A stretch of 64,000 nt of DNA, taken from assembly GCF_014698505.1 (NCBI RefSeq), contig NZ_JACJTD010000010.1, forward strand, positions 62,001 through 126,000, written 5' to 3'. Below, one piece after another: positions 28,559-37,989 of the stretch. How positions within the stretch are numbered: position 1 is the stretch's first letter; each line of letters starts with the position of its first letter. The stretch is from Nostoc foliaceum FACHB-393. GTDB taxonomy: Bacteria > Cyanobacteriota > Cyanobacteriia > Cyanobacteriales > Nostocaceae. Position numbers and translations under genes: made by a program. Under the pieces are notes generated by a model, which ran no database searches, was not told the origin of the DNA, and was given only the letters and a program-made list of their open reading frames with translations.

Positions 28559-28963
28559 TTAAAGGTTAGTGGAGATTGCTTGTACTGGACAGGTGGGGAT
28601 ACACTGTTCGCAAACGATACAACGCGATCGCGTGAACATCAACTTGTACGTCTCTGGGTGGAGGGTGAGGGCTTCGGTAGGACAAACCCCAGTACACAAG
28701 CCACAGTGGACACACACATCCTCATCGATCGCAATTTCGCCTAAAGTATAAGAAACGTTAACATGACGCGATCGCATCCACTCGATCGCCGCATCTAATT
28801 GATCGATATCTCCCGATAGTTCCACTACTAGTTTGCCAATTTGATTTGGGGCAACTTGGGCGCGAATAATATTGGCGGCGACGTTGAACTCTTTAGCCAG
28901 TACATAAGTGACTGGCATTTGTACGGCGCGTCTCGGAAAGGTAAGCGTTACTCGTTTTTTCAC
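28559..28963 (-). CDS. NIL domain-2[4Fe-4S] ferredoxin
   Basis: The 134-aa protein joins an N-terminal NIL domain (about 1-75; a ferredoxin-like fold that binds ligand in MetN-type transporters) to a bacterial-type ferredoxin domain with two clusters, CVHCGLCTGVCP and CIVCEQCIPTCP. The fusion is widespread in cyanobacteria; its partner is not established. A methionine or sulfur-linked redox role is inferred from the NIL domain only. The start ATG 28963 lies about 580 bp from the next plus-strand gene. Confidence 0.9.
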   Translation of the reverse strand: MKKRVTLTFPRRAVQMPVTYVLAKEFNVAANIIRAQVAPNQIGKLVVELSGDIDQLDAAIEWMRSRHVNVSYTLGEIAIDEDVCVHCGLCTGVCPTEALTLHPETYKLMFTRSRCIVCEQCIPTCPVQAISTNL

Positions 28964-29546
28964 AGGTTTAGCAGAGAGTTTTTTATGTTGTAGCGTATTG
29001 AGAGTTTTATAACTCTAAAGATAATTACTCAGGTAAAGGATGCAATGGAGTGTTCTCTCCCTGCCCTTTACCTCAAGATACATAGCTTATACCATTACCA
29101 TCTTTGTAACAAATAAATCATCTGTACGTTCTTACTAGAGAAGATATTTCGTGAACGTAAAATAGTATTACACTAGTAAACTATGGCGAAAGTTTGCTTA
29201 CCTTTAACCAGTTGCTTAAGCACCTTGTCTGGTTAATTGAGATGGTAGGTAGATTAACGTCGTGCTGTACTAAGAGAACCTGGAAGTAAGGTATAGCGGT
29301 TCCCACTCAGATGCGGTACAACATTATATCGCCAGGTGTAGGGGCAAGGCACTGCCGTGCGCCTATGGGTGTACTTCTAAGCAGGCAGCTATAAAAATCT
29401 AATCAAAAATTTATCAATAATGAGTATAAACCCAAAATATAAACCTTTTAGAAGATGCTTTCAAACTTAGCATTAATATTAATTTATTTTGCAATTTCAG
29501 CTTATTGCTTGTTATCTGTTGCATCCATATTCGGAAAGCTTTTAAC
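28964..29546. other. Long intergenic leader of the composite kinase gene
   Basis: About 580 bp between divergent genes, containing the 59-bp repeat copy at 29315-29373 and otherwise AT-rich DNA. Promoters for both genes must lie here but none is clear. Confidence 0.45.
29315..29373 (-). repeat. 59-bp dispersed palindromic repeat (copy 2, inverted)
   Basis: Reverse complement of 12371-12429 with about three substitutions, including the ACAACATTATATCGCCAGGT stretch. Two substitutions fall in the palindrome and weaken its pairing. Confidence 0.88.
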
Positions 29547-32537
29547 ATGAAAATTTTAGTTGTAGAAGATGACGAGTTAAATGCCTATGCACTCACCGCC
29601 GTTTTGAATAACCAAAACTATGCGGTTGAAATTGCCACTGATGGTGAGGCGGCTTGGGATTTTATTCACACTTACGATTATGATTTAATCCTCTTAGATG
29701 TAGTATTACCCAAGCTGGACGGCATTAGTCTTTGTCGTAAAATCCGGTCTAGTGGTCTGCAAATGCCAATATTGTTATTGACAGGGCGCAATAGTAGTCA
29801 TGAGAAAGCGATCGGATTAGATGCAGGCGCAGATGACTATGTAGTTAAACCCTTTGACCAAGAGGAGTTAATTGCTCGGATTAGAGCGCTGTTGCGTCGC
29901 AAAGGCGTAACCTCCCAACCTGTGCTGGAGTATGGTAAGTTGCGGCTAGACCCTAGTAGCTGTGAAGTTAAATATGCTGGCAATCTGTTGCCACTTACCC
30001 CAAAAGAGTTTGCTCTGTTAGAACTATTCTTGCGAAATAGTCGCCGCGTGTTTAGCTGCGACATGATTTTAGAACATCTTTGGTCTTATGAAGATACTCC
30101 ACAAGAAGAAGCTGTTCGTACTCATATTAAAGGGTTACGACACAAACTCAAAGCTGTAGGAGCGCCCAGTGATTTGGTTGAAACAGTTTATGGTATCGGC
30201 TATCGTCTGAAAACGCTTGAAGAAGGGGAGCCGAGTGGCAGGGGAACAAAGGGGCAGGAGAGCAGAGGGAAATTAGCTCATGCAAAGTCCCCAGTCCCAA
30301 ATCTCAAATCACAGCAGCAAGCATTAATGGCAGTTGCGGAAATTTGGCAACGATTTCAAGGGCGAGTAGACGAGCAGGTGAGAGTGCTAGAGCAAGCGAT
30401 CGCAGCTTTAATTCAAAATAGTTTAAATCCCGAATTGCGATCGCTTGCAGCCAAAGAGGCGCATACCTTGGCAGGATCTTTAGGTACTTTTGGCTTGCCT
30501 CTTGGCTCAAAATTGGCACGCAATATTGAACTGCTACTGAGTTTTGATCAAAGCTTGAGTAAATCTGACATCAGCAACCTGGAAAGTTGGGTAAAGTTAT
30601 TGCGTCGGGAAATTCACGGAAACGACGTAGCGGCAATATCTGCATCACCAACCCCACAGGTATTAAAAACAGTGACGCAACCGCTGCAAAATCACCCCCA
30701 TGCAGAAAGTAAAATATTGGTTGTGGATGATGATCCGCAAATTCAGGCATTGTTGCAAACCTTACTTAGTCCTTGGGGACTTAAAGCGATCGCTCTTGAA
30801 GATCCACTTCAGTTCTGGGGAACTTTAGAAGCAGTTGCGCCAGATATGCTGATTCTGGATGTGGAATTACCCCATACAAATGGTATAGAACTTTGCCGAT
30901 TGGTACGCAACGATCCGCACTGGAGTGAGTTACCCATCTTATTCCTCACTGTGCATAGCGATGCCGAGATGGTAAATCAGGTGTTTAGCATTGGTGCTGA
31001 TGACTTTGTAAGCAAGCCAATTGTGGGGCCAGAACTAGTAACCCGGATTGTCAATCGCTTAGAACGGTTAAAATTGCGGCAACGCGTGGCGCAGGGGGGC
31101 AGAAGAACAAAGAGAGAAACTTCTCCCTCATCCCTTAATGACCAAGCCATCAACGAACTGGAATTGAGAGTAGCAGAGCGCACCGCCGAGTTAATTACCG
31201 TGAATCAACAGTTGCAGTCACAACTTGATGAACGTCAGCGAACACAGGAAGAATTACGCTTCTCTCAAGCCCGATTTGCCCGAATTTTAGATATTGCTGA
31301 TGATGCAATTATTTCCATCAACGGGTTCCAACGCATCACCTTGTTTAATCAAGGAGCAGAGAAGATTTTTGGCTACTCTGCCCAGGAAGTGATTGGCCAA
31401 GGTCTTGATTTACTCTTACCGCAGCGCTTTTTCCAAGCGCATCGTCAACATGTGGTTGACTTTGGCCAATCTCCCAATATTGCCCGCCGGATGGGAGAAC
31501 GACGGGAAATCTATGGTCGCCGCAAGGATGGGACTGAATTTCCAGCGGAGGCTTCCATCTCTAAAATTGATATGGGTAAGGAAATATTTTATACAGTTAT
31601 CTTGCGAGATGTCACAGAGCGCAAGCAAATCGAACGCATGAAAGATGAATTTGTCTCTGTTGTTAGTCATGAACTCCGCACACCTTTAACTTCGATTTAC
31701 GGGTCTCTAGGAATGCTAGCCAGTGGTTTACTACCGACAGACTCAGACCAGGGAAAACGCCTGCTGCAAATTGCTACTGATAGCACCGAACGCCTAGTAC
31801 GCTTAATCAACGACATTCTAGACATTGAGCGGATCGAGTCGGGTAAAGCGAAGATGGAACCAGAAATCTGCGATATGGTTGATCTGATCACTCAAGCAGT
31901 AAATGTCATGCAGCCTCTGGCCGACAAAGCCGGAGTGACGCTATCCATTTCTGCCCTATCCGGTCAAGTATTGGCAGATTGCGATCGCATTGTCCAAACC
32001 TTGACCAATCTACTGAGTAACGCCATTAAATTTTCGTCTGCTGGTTCTACGGTTTGGTTGGGGGCGCAACAACAAGGTGATGAAGTTGTGTTGACAGTCA
32101 AAGATACTGGACGCGGTATCCCAACTGACAAACTTGAGAGTATCTTTGAGCGCTTTCAACAAGTTGACTCCTCAGATTCACGCAACCATGATGGTACTGG
32201 TTTGGGTTTAGCAATTTGTAAGAGCATTATGCAACAGCACGGCGGGCGCATTTGGGCCGAAAGTGTATTGGGTGAAGGTAGTACTTTTTACGTTACTCTG
32301 CCGTTGTTTGGGACTGTCCAAAATCCTGATTTAGAAGACTCTTCCAATGTTCCTGTAATTTATAGTCGTTACGAGCAAAGCACAAATAGGCAACTAAGTC
32401 CAGAACCAGAATTTTTGACCAAAGGGCGTGTGACTAACGAAGAATTTGAACAACGCGTGATGGAGTTACTTCAGCGAATTACCCTGAACCAACAAAAGGA
32501 TAGCAGTGATGACAACAAAGCAAATTCTAGTGGTTGA
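29547..32537 (+). CDS. REC-wHTH-Hpt-REC-PAS histidine kinase (hybrid regulator/kinase)
   Basis: The 996-aa protein combines, in order: an OmpR-type receiver (about 1-115, DVVLP phospho-Asp), an OmpR winged-helix DNA-binding domain (about 130-225, ending VYGIGYRLK), an Hpt domain (KEAHTLAGS, near 310), a second receiver (about 390-505, ILDVELP), a PAS domain (about 580-690), a HisKA dimerisation domain (SHELRTPLTS) and an HATPase domain (NAIKFSS, DTGRGIP, GTGLGLAI). DNA binding and kinase activity in one chain is unusual. Two linkers (near residues 227-258 and 515-530) are low-complexity, repeat-derived. ATG 29547 is the family start. The next gene overlaps by 29 bp. Confidence 0.92.
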   Translation: MKILVVEDDELNAYALTAVLNNQNYAVEIATDGEAAWDFIHTYDYDLILLDVVLPKLDGISLCRKIRSSGLQMPILLLTGRNSSHEKAIGLDAGADDYVVKPFDQEELIARIRALLRRKGVTSQPVLEYGKLRLDPSSCEVKYAGNLLPLTPKEFALLELFLRNSRRVFSCDMILEHLWSYEDTPQEEAVRTHIKGLRHKLKAVGAPSDLVETVYGIGYRLKTLEEGEPSGRGTKGQESRGKLAHAKSPVPNLKSQQQALMAVAEIWQRFQGRVDEQVRVLEQAIAALIQNSLNPELRSLAAKEAHTLAGSLGTFGLPLGSKLARNIELLLSFDQSLSKSDISNLESWVKLLRREIHGNDVAAISASPTPQVLKTVTQPLQNHPHAESKILVVDDDPQIQALLQTLLSPWGLKAIALEDPLQFWGTLEAVAPDMLILDVELPHTNGIELCRLVRNDPHWSELPILFLTVHSDAEMVNQVFSIGADDFVSKPIVGPELVTRIVNRLERLKLRQRVAQGGRRTKRETSPSSLNDQAINELELRVAERTAELITVNQQLQSQLDERQRTQEELRFSQARFARILDIADDAIISINGFQRITLFNQGAEKIFGYSAQEVIGQGLDLLLPQRFFQAHRQHVVDFGQSPNIARRMGERREIYGRRKDGTEFPAEASISKIDMGKEIFYTVILRDVTERKQIERMKDEFVSVVSHELRTPLTSIYGSLGMLASGLLPTDSDQGKRLLQIATDSTERLVRLINDILDIERIESGKAKMEPEICDMVDLITQAVNVMQPLADKAGVTLSISALSGQVLADCDRIVQTLTNLLSNAIKFSSAGSTVWLGAQQQGDEVVLTVKDTGRGIPTDKLESIFERFQQVDSSDSRNHDGTGLGLAICKSIMQQHGGRIWAESVLGEGSTFYVTLPLFGTVQNPDLEDSSNVPVIYSRYEQSTNRQLSPEPEFLTKGRVTNEEFEQRVMELLQRITLNQQKDSSDDNKANSSG

Positions 32538-32895
32538 TAACGAGCAGTATATTCAAGAAGTTGCCAAGATTTGCTTGGAAACAGTTGCAGGCTGGAAAGT
32601 TGAGACAGCGAGTTCTGGTAAGGAGGGCATAATAAAAGCCGAGACTTACCAACCTGATGCGATTTTACTAGATGTGATGATGCCAGAGATGGATGGTATC
32701 GCTACCTTTGAAAAGTTACAAGCCAATCCGTTAACTAAAGCAATACCAGTAATTTTGTTAACTGCCAAAATTCAGGCTTCCGATCGCCATCGCTATACCC
32801 AGATGGGAATGATCAGTGCGATCGCTAAACCATTCAATCCTCTAGAATTAGCTAATGAAGTAGCCGTAGCGTTGGGCTGGAGTCTAGAAAAGTAG
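32509..32895 (+). CDS. Single-domain response regulator
   Basis: The 128-aa product is a lone CheY-like receiver: ILVVDNEQ acidic start (one Asp replaced by Asn), DAILLDVMMPEMDG phosphorylation site, LLTAK and a final AKPFNPLEL Lys switch. ATG 32509 has an AAGGA site eight bases upstream and overlaps the end of the composite kinase gene, implying translational coupling. It probably receives phosphate from that kinase or relays to its Hpt domain; this is inference from position. Confidence 0.92.
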   Translation: MTTKQILVVDNEQYIQEVAKICLETVAGWKVETASSGKEGIIKAETYQPDAILLDVMMPEMDGIATFEKLQANPLTKAIPVILLTAKIQASDRHRYTQMGMISAIAKPFNPLELANEVAVALGWSLEK

Positions 32896-32939
32896 AGGTT
32901 CGCATCTGTGCGCCCCTACTCTATGGTTTTCAAACCTCG

Positions 32940-32960
32940 TTTCCAGCCAGAGGCTGGAAA
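32940..32960. repeat. Perfect palindrome TTTCCAGCC-AGA-GGCTGGAAA
   Basis: A nine-base stem with a three-base loop, part of the same GTTTCCAG...CTGGAAAC palindrome family as 40993-41027 and the core of the element at 51356-51569. It lies between convergent genes and may help end transcription, but no T run follows. Confidence 0.75.
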
Positions 32961-32979
32961 TGCTGCTCAACGAGAGTAA

Positions 32980-33687
32980 TTAACGCAAACCTAAAATTTC
33001 GGAAATCGCCGCTACAATATCCAAATAGAAGTTGCCTTTTACCGCCCGAAATAATTCAAATTTAGAGTCAGGGGCACCAAAAAAGGGTCTGAGAAACCAT
33101 CCTAACTGCATCCCAACAAAGGCATAAAGCAATAACCAGGATCTTAAAATAGTCGTGCGGGTTTTTTTGCCAACTTCATCTTGTTGAGAAAGCAATTGCA
33201 TCCCTTCATACAGGAATTTAACGCCAAAGATGCCTGTAATGCCAAAAATTAATACATTTAACAGTTTAAAAAATTGATAAGAATCGGGTGTAGTGATTAG
33301 AAAAAATAACGTCACTGGTGCCAAGCTAAATAGAAGCACACTAATCACCGATACAGATGTGAGCAACACAACGAAATGCTGTTGAATACTGCTTCGAGAA
33401 CCAAACAAAACATTAAAAAAGAACAAAGTGGGAAAACAAATAATCAGTGTTAATAAATAAAATGCTGGAAGTTTAATAGCACCAGATAAAGCCTGTGCCC
33501 AACTGTTAGAGGCACCGATAATTGCGCCATAGATGGCAAAGAAAATCGAACTAGTTACGAACAGAGAACTGATTTTATTTTGTAATCTTATTCCCAGACG
33601 AATCTCTTCTAAGAATGATTGGCGATCGCGCAGTAAATTAACTAAAACATTAAATTGTTGAATTCCGCGATTTTGCTTTTTCAGCAT
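32980..33687 (-). CDS. Integral membrane protein, paralogue A
   Basis: The 235-aa product has about five hydrophobic segments (roughly residues 42-62, 73-97, 105-130, 140-160 and 185-205) and a basic N-terminal region with LLRDRQSFLEEIR. A cytosolic-looking loop ends with GWFLRPFFGAP, followed by a KFELFR...GNFYLDI C-terminus. It is about half identical by eye to the next gene, so the pair arose by tandem duplication. I do not recognise the family and no catalytic motif is visible. Confidence 0.72.
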   Translation of the reverse strand: MLKKQNRGIQQFNVLVNLLRDRQSFLEEIRLGIRLQNKISSLFVTSSIFFAIYGAIIGASNSWAQALSGAIKLPAFYLLTLIICFPTLFFFNVLFGSRSSIQQHFVVLLTSVSVISVLLFSLAPVTLFFLITTPDSYQFFKLLNVLIFGITGIFGVKFLYEGMQLLSQQDEVGKKTRTTILRSWLLLYAFVGMQLGWFLRPFFGAPDSKFELFRAVKGNFYLDIVAAISEILGLR

Positions 33688-33729
33688 AATTTTATAGGTT
33701 GTATATTTTGGGGAATTACTAATGACTAA

Positions 33730-34434
33730 TTAACGGAATCCAAAGAGATAGCTAAGAGATTTAATGACGCTTAAATAGAAATTACCTTCTCTTTCGCGGA
33801 ATAGTTCAAAGACAGAACCAGGTGTGCCGAAAAACGGTCTGAGAGTCCATCCTAACTGACTGCCTACGAATGCGTAAAGAAATAGCCAAAATTGTAAAAT
33901 TTTCTGGCGTGTCTTGCTACCTTCATCATCTTGTTCTAAAACTAAACTCGTGGCTTGATATAAAGACGAAACCCCAATAAATCCAGTTATGGCAAAGATA
34001 AAGACATTTAACAGAATTAAAAATTGGTAATTGTTGGTGGTAATTAAGAAAAACAGTGTGATTGGAGCAAAGCTAAATAAAAGTACGCTGGTAACTGAAA
34101 CCGCAGTTAAGACTAATGCTAAATGCTGTGCAAAAGTCCGTTTGGAACCAAAAATAATATTCGCAAAGAATAACGTCGGGATACAAATCAAAAGTGTAAT
34201 TAAATAAAGGGCTGGGAGTTTTATGGCAGAAGATAAAGCTTGCATCCAGCTATGGTATGCACCAATGATTCCGCCATAAGCAGCGATAAATAAGGAACTG
34301 CAAACCAGCAGCGAAATGATTTTATTTGGTAATCTTGTACCTTGGCGAATTTCCTCTAGAAATCCTTGGCGATCGCGCAGGAATCCAATCAGCACTGCAA
34401 AGTATTTGATTCCTAATGATTTCCGTTCAATCAT
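33730..34434 (-). CDS. Integral membrane protein, paralogue B
   Basis: The 234-aa product has the same topology as its neighbour and shares the blocks LRDRQGFLEEIRQG, AIKLPALYLITLLIC, FAPITLFFLIT, FVGSQLGWTLRPFFG and GNFYLSVI. The two genes are 42 bp apart. It starts about 23 bp after the CruP-like gene on the same strand, so the three may form one operon. Function is unknown; a role beside a carotenoid-related flavoprotein is only a suggestion from position. Confidence 0.72.
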   Translation of the reverse strand: MIERKSLGIKYFAVLIGFLRDRQGFLEEIRQGTRLPNKIISLLVCSSLFIAAYGGIIGAYHSWMQALSSAIKLPALYLITLLICIPTLFFANIIFGSKRTFAQHLALVLTAVSVTSVLLFSFAPITLFFLITTNNYQFLILLNVFIFAITGFIGVSSLYQATSLVLEQDDEGSKTRQKILQFWLFLYAFVGSQLGWTLRPFFGTPGSVFELFREREGNFYLSVIKSLSYLFGFR

Positions 34435-34457
34435 GTTATCCCCACACCGATAAAATT

Positions 34458-36005
34458 CTAAGTTTCATCTAAGTAATCACCTCCAGAACCATACTTCCAG
34501 GCATCAATCAACCGATGCCAATAATATTGTTGTTCTTTTGGTTGATTCTTAATCCATGTTTCTAGCATTGGACTCAACCAAAATAAGGCAGTATATACAC
34601 CTAAATTACTGTAATGCACCATCCAATCTAACAAACTTGCTAAACCTACTTGTGGAATTATCTTTGCAACTATTCCAGGATGAGATAAACCAGTTTTTAA
34701 CAGTGTTTGTGTTAGTCCCGAAAACTGCACTATATCTTGTAAAAATGGTTTTAGCACTGGTGTACCCAACTGTTGCATTTCCTGAAATACTGCCGAGAGT
34801 AATTGGTTAATTTGATCTGGGGCAATTTTCTGATTTATACCAACACTCATCGCCCTTTGAAATAACCAGGTAACAGTCAAACTTGGCTGATAGGGTTGCA
34901 GCAGTGCTAAAGCTTTTGCAGATAATTGTTCTGTTTCCAGCGCTTCGGAAATGCCATAAGTTAAACGCTTCAGGTGACGCACCATTGCCCCAAAACCACC
35001 AAAACTCAAGGGAGATTGACTACCACTGCTATCTCCGGCTGGTAAAATGCGATTCCACGGGGTTTTTAGCGGACTTTGGCGATAGGTGGGAAAGAAACCA
35101 AATAGTGCTCGTTGAAATTTTAGTTTGCTCAATTCCACTCCCTGATATTCTGGTAAAAGTTGCAGATATTCCTCAAATAGAGCTTCTAAACTCAAGCGTT
35201 GCGGATGTGCATCCATGTAAGTAAACAAGTAAGTGGTTCTGCCATCCCTGGCTGGGAAAGCTTCCCAGAAGTACTGACATTGATTCTGCAAAGATGTAAA
35301 TGATAACAACAAGTCGCCTGAGTTATTTTCCGGAAAACCTTGGGCGCAACTTCCCACAACTAAACACAGCGCGTCTGGTTTTTTTCCTTGGCGTGCTTGT
35401 TGGGTGATGGGTGAAAGATGTCCCATCGCGTCGATTAATAACCGAGTTTTGAATTGGTTATTTACCATCACCCCATCTGAATGAACCACCGCTTCGGTAA
35501 AGGGTGTGTTTTCTAACAACTTTCCACCTGCGCCGAGAAATCGGGTTTTCAAGGTAGCGAGTAGATAAACTGGATCTACGCCAATATTCAAAACATCCTC
35601 TACCCAAACTTCTGTACCGCCAGCAAAACTAACTCGTGCTGGGTTATATTGAGTAGCGATCGCACTTGCTAATTCTTCCTCAGTCAGCAAGTTCAATTCC
35701 ACAAATACATCTAGTTCTTTGCGAGAAATATTCCACTCTTGTTCCCTCCCCCGCAAAATTCCGCGTTCCATCAACGCTACCCGCAGTCCCTTCACCGCTA
35801 AAGCGCAACCAATTAAAATGCCTAAAGTGCCACCGCAGATAAGCACATCAAAGTCTACAACACCTAAAGGCTGTTGACTTTCTTTAACTAGCGTTGGTAC
35901 TGGTGCGGAGTTTTCGCGCAGGGATGTGAGGATGCGATCGCCTTGACGCAATCCTCCTAAAGCATCGCCGGGTAATTGGGAAAGAATTTCTTCAGTTAAA
36001 GACAT
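34458..36005 (-). CDS. cruP: Lycopene cyclase-like FAD protein, CruP/CruA family
   Basis: The 515-aa flavoprotein has an FAD-binding Rossmann start in FDVLICGGTLGILIGCALAV, then LMERG and the GREQEWNISRKEL block characteristic of CruA/CruP. Later motifs are VLNIGVDPVYLL, LLIDAMGHLSPI, CQYFWEAFPARDGRTTYLFT and GDSSGSQSPLSFGGFGAM. CruA makes cyclic carotenoid ends; CruP is its paralogue, widespread in cyanobacteria and plants and linked to oxidative stress rather than proven cyclisation. I favour CruP, but CruA is not excluded. ATG 36005 (MSLTEEILSQLPG) is the likely start; the frame extends upstream to 36131 over the end of the neighbouring gene. Confidence 0.78.
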   Translation of the reverse strand: MSLTEEILSQLPGDALGGLRQGDRILTSLRENSAPVPTLVKESQQPLGVVDFDVLICGGTLGILIGCALAVKGLRVALMERGILRGREQEWNISRKELDVFVELNLLTEEELASAIATQYNPARVSFAGGTEVWVEDVLNIGVDPVYLLATLKTRFLGAGGKLLENTPFTEAVVHSDGVMVNNQFKTRLLIDAMGHLSPITQQARQGKKPDALCLVVGSCAQGFPENNSGDLLLSFTSLQNQCQYFWEAFPARDGRTTYLFTYMDAHPQRLSLEALFEEYLQLLPEYQGVELSKLKFQRALFGFFPTYRQSPLKTPWNRILPAGDSSGSQSPLSFGGFGAMVRHLKRLTYGISEALETEQLSAKALALLQPYQPSLTVTWLFQRAMSVGINQKIAPDQINQLLSAVFQEMQQLGTPVLKPFLQDIVQFSGLTQTLLKTGLSHPGIVAKIIPQVGLASLLDWMVHYSNLGVYTALFWLSPMLETWIKNQPKEQQYYWHRLIDAWKYGSGGDYLDET

Positions 36006-36063
36006 CGGATTTAATTCCAGCAGAGTTACTAGTATTGATCGTATCTTTGCTGGAACCGCGCCC

Positions 36064-37407
36064 TTATCCCAAACCGAATAGTTTTGCGATCGCAGGCAAT
36101 AATTTATTACCCGCTTCCACCAGAGAAGCAACAGCAGGTAAGCCGGTAAATATCCCTTTCAACATGGTGATGGCTGTTTTTGCCGTCTTCTGCTTGGTGG
36201 ATTCTTGAGGATTTTTCCCCGCTTCTGCCAAAGTGTTTACCTGTTCTAGCGCTTCGGTTTTGTCTTCTTCTGACAAATATGTGGATTGGATGATTGCATC
36301 TTGCAACTGCGACAATAATTCTTTGATTCCTGGTTTCTCGGCATCGGTTGCATCAGGTAACTGATTGAGGGCAATACTCACGTTACCGCTAATGGTTCCC
36401 AGGTTAGCAATAGAATTATTGCCAGCAATACCGCTAACATTACTGCTGCCTTCAATATTGATGCCACTGATATCTGACATATTTGTATCTCCTTGAGTAT
36501 AAAATTTCGGCTGCTTGAGAGCAGTATCTACCATATTTTCTAAACTAATAATGCGCTTATCTTTTTCTACCAGCAATAATTGCTGACTCTGCGATAAAGC
36601 TTTGAGTTGATTATAGTCATCAAAATATTCTGCACTCAGTTGAGATTTATCGATACCTGCGGCGGTTTTGGCTCTGAGTAAGAATTTATCATTACCGCGT
36701 TTCTCCATTGCCACGATTTCTAACTCGGCTTCAGGATGGTTTTCGGCAAGGTTTTTGAAAGCGATCGCCACAGCGCGAGGGTCAACGTCTTGATTATGAT
36801 AAAGGTCGAGGGTATCAAAAATTGGCTTGATAAAGTCAGCAAAATCCCCATCCTTGAAAAACTTTCGCTCATTATCAGGTTTGCGTAGGGGATTGGGGTC
36901 TTTTTTGGTGGGTAAGTGCATAAAGACATATTCACACCTCACCCCATGCAATTTAGTTGTATTTGTAATCCCCCAATCTTCGATGTACGCACCTGTGAGA
37001 GTTGCACCTGTTAAATCTGTGCCGTCTAATTGCGTTTGCTTCAGCTTTGCTCTTGACAAATCGGCATCTTGCAAATTGGCTTCACTAAGGTCAGCACCTA
37101 TAAAGCTGGCATCTGCTAGGTTTGCTTTTTGTAAGTTGACACCTCGCAGTGATAGACCATTAAAGTTTTTGTCTTGTCCTTGTCCTGTAATTACTAGTTT
37201 GCGTACTTGTGGTTTTTCAAGATAAGTTGCACCAACACGAGCGCGATCAAGCTTTTTAGCTTGGAACAAACAAGTATTAGTTAGATTAGCGGCTTCAAAA
37301 TTAGTGTTTTTCAACGTCGCCGCAGTAAAATTAGCATCTGTTAAATCAGCTTTGCAAAAAGTTGTACCACCCGTGTTATGGCTTCTTGGTGATAGCGTTC
37401 GCTTTTG
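36064..37407 (-). pseudogene. Pentapeptide-repeat protein, 5'-truncated
   Basis: The frame encodes about 430 residues but has no ATG start. It begins after a TGA and enters homology abruptly at GGTTFCKADLTDANF. Pentapeptide repeats (A(D/N)LxxA type) run to about residue 125 of the readable part. A conserved domain with YIEDWGIT, RCEYVFMHLPTK and FADFIKPIFDTLDLYH follows, then a short coiled region and a C-terminal helical module with TAKTAITMLKGIFTGLPAV. Full-length relatives I know have an N-terminal half with more repeats and membrane segments before the GGTSF block. That half is missing, replaced by a broken toxin gene. TTG 37314 could still give 416 residues. Confidence 0.7.
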
Positions 37408-37454
37408 TCATGGAGCGTGAGCCAGCCCCATGTATCAATAAAAAGCTTATCCGC
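37341..37454 (-). pseudogene. VapC (PIN-domain) toxin relic, N-terminal ~37 codons
   Basis: Directly after the antitoxin stop, a different frame reads ADKLFIDTWGWLTLHDKSER and then YHQEAITR. That is the start of PIN-domain toxins, including the first catalytic Asp (LFIDTWGW). It then runs into pentapeptide-gene DNA read out of frame and ends at TAA 37341. There is no ATG; the codon before Ala is ATA. The rest of the PIN domain, including the later acidic residues, is gone, so it cannot be an active nuclease. Confidence 0.7.
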
Positions 37455-37666
37455 TATAGAGAGAGATCGTCGTCTAAGTTAGCAGCTAGAGAACCGTAAG
37501 ATCCTACACCGATGAAATCTGCAAGGCGATCGCTGCTTTGGGTGGGTGGGTTAGATGCTGGTGATTTTTGGGTACGTGCAAGTTGTTGAACATACTGCAA
37601 CACGTCTTTTAGGTGTTGCCCTGGCAGTTGTTCAATAGCGTCAAAGATAGCTTGTTTAGTTGTCAT
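37454..37666 (-). CDS. Antitoxin-like protein (VapB/DUF2281 type)
   Basis: The 70-aa product starts MTTKQAIFDAIEQLPGQHLK, a helix-rich N-terminus seen in small antitoxins paired with PIN toxins. A Pro/Ser linker and SSDRLADFIGVGSYGSL tail follow, which would wrap the toxin. The stop overlaps the first base of the toxin relic, the usual overlap of a toxin-antitoxin operon. Since the toxin is broken, this is an orphan antitoxin that may still bind DNA or protect against homologous toxins. Confidence 0.72.
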   Translation of the reverse strand: MTTKQAIFDAIEQLPGQHLKDVLQYVQQLARTQKSPASNPPTQSSDRLADFIGVGSYGSLAANLDDDLSL

Positions 37667-37803
37667 GGCGATCGCTCAATGTCGCTTTCAGATTGTTAAT
37701 TTTTTATCTGCTAAACTGCGGTTCGCTCACGCCTAGAAACTGTAGCCAAGTTTATTATGTGGATATAGGCACTGCACAATAACTTGCATTACAGGAAATA
37801 CTG

Positions 37804-37989
37804 ATGGAACGTTCAAAAATAATTGCCATTCTTACAGGTGCGATTTCGGTCATTTTAGCGATCGCCTATCTCATCTTAGTCCAACTGCTGGACTACCGGG
37901 ACATGAAACCCGCTCCCATCAGCCAATTTGACCAAGCGCCTACGATTATTTCTGTTTTTTGGCAGATTGACAAAATTACTGAAGTGTAG
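37804..37989 (+). CDS. Small single-span membrane protein (61 aa)
   Basis: ATG 37804 opens 61 codons. Residues about 6-29 (IIAILTGAISVILAIAYLIL) form one hydrophobic helix after a basic MERSK, followed by a short soluble tail with a Pro-rich segment and IISVFWQIDKI. I recall comparable small proteins in Nostoc genomes, but no function. It is transcribed toward the CO2-uptake operon, about 350 bp upstream of ndhF. Confidence 0.6.
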   Translation: MERSKIIAILTGAISVILAIAYLILVQLLDYRDMKPAPISQFDQAPTIISVFWQIDKITEV

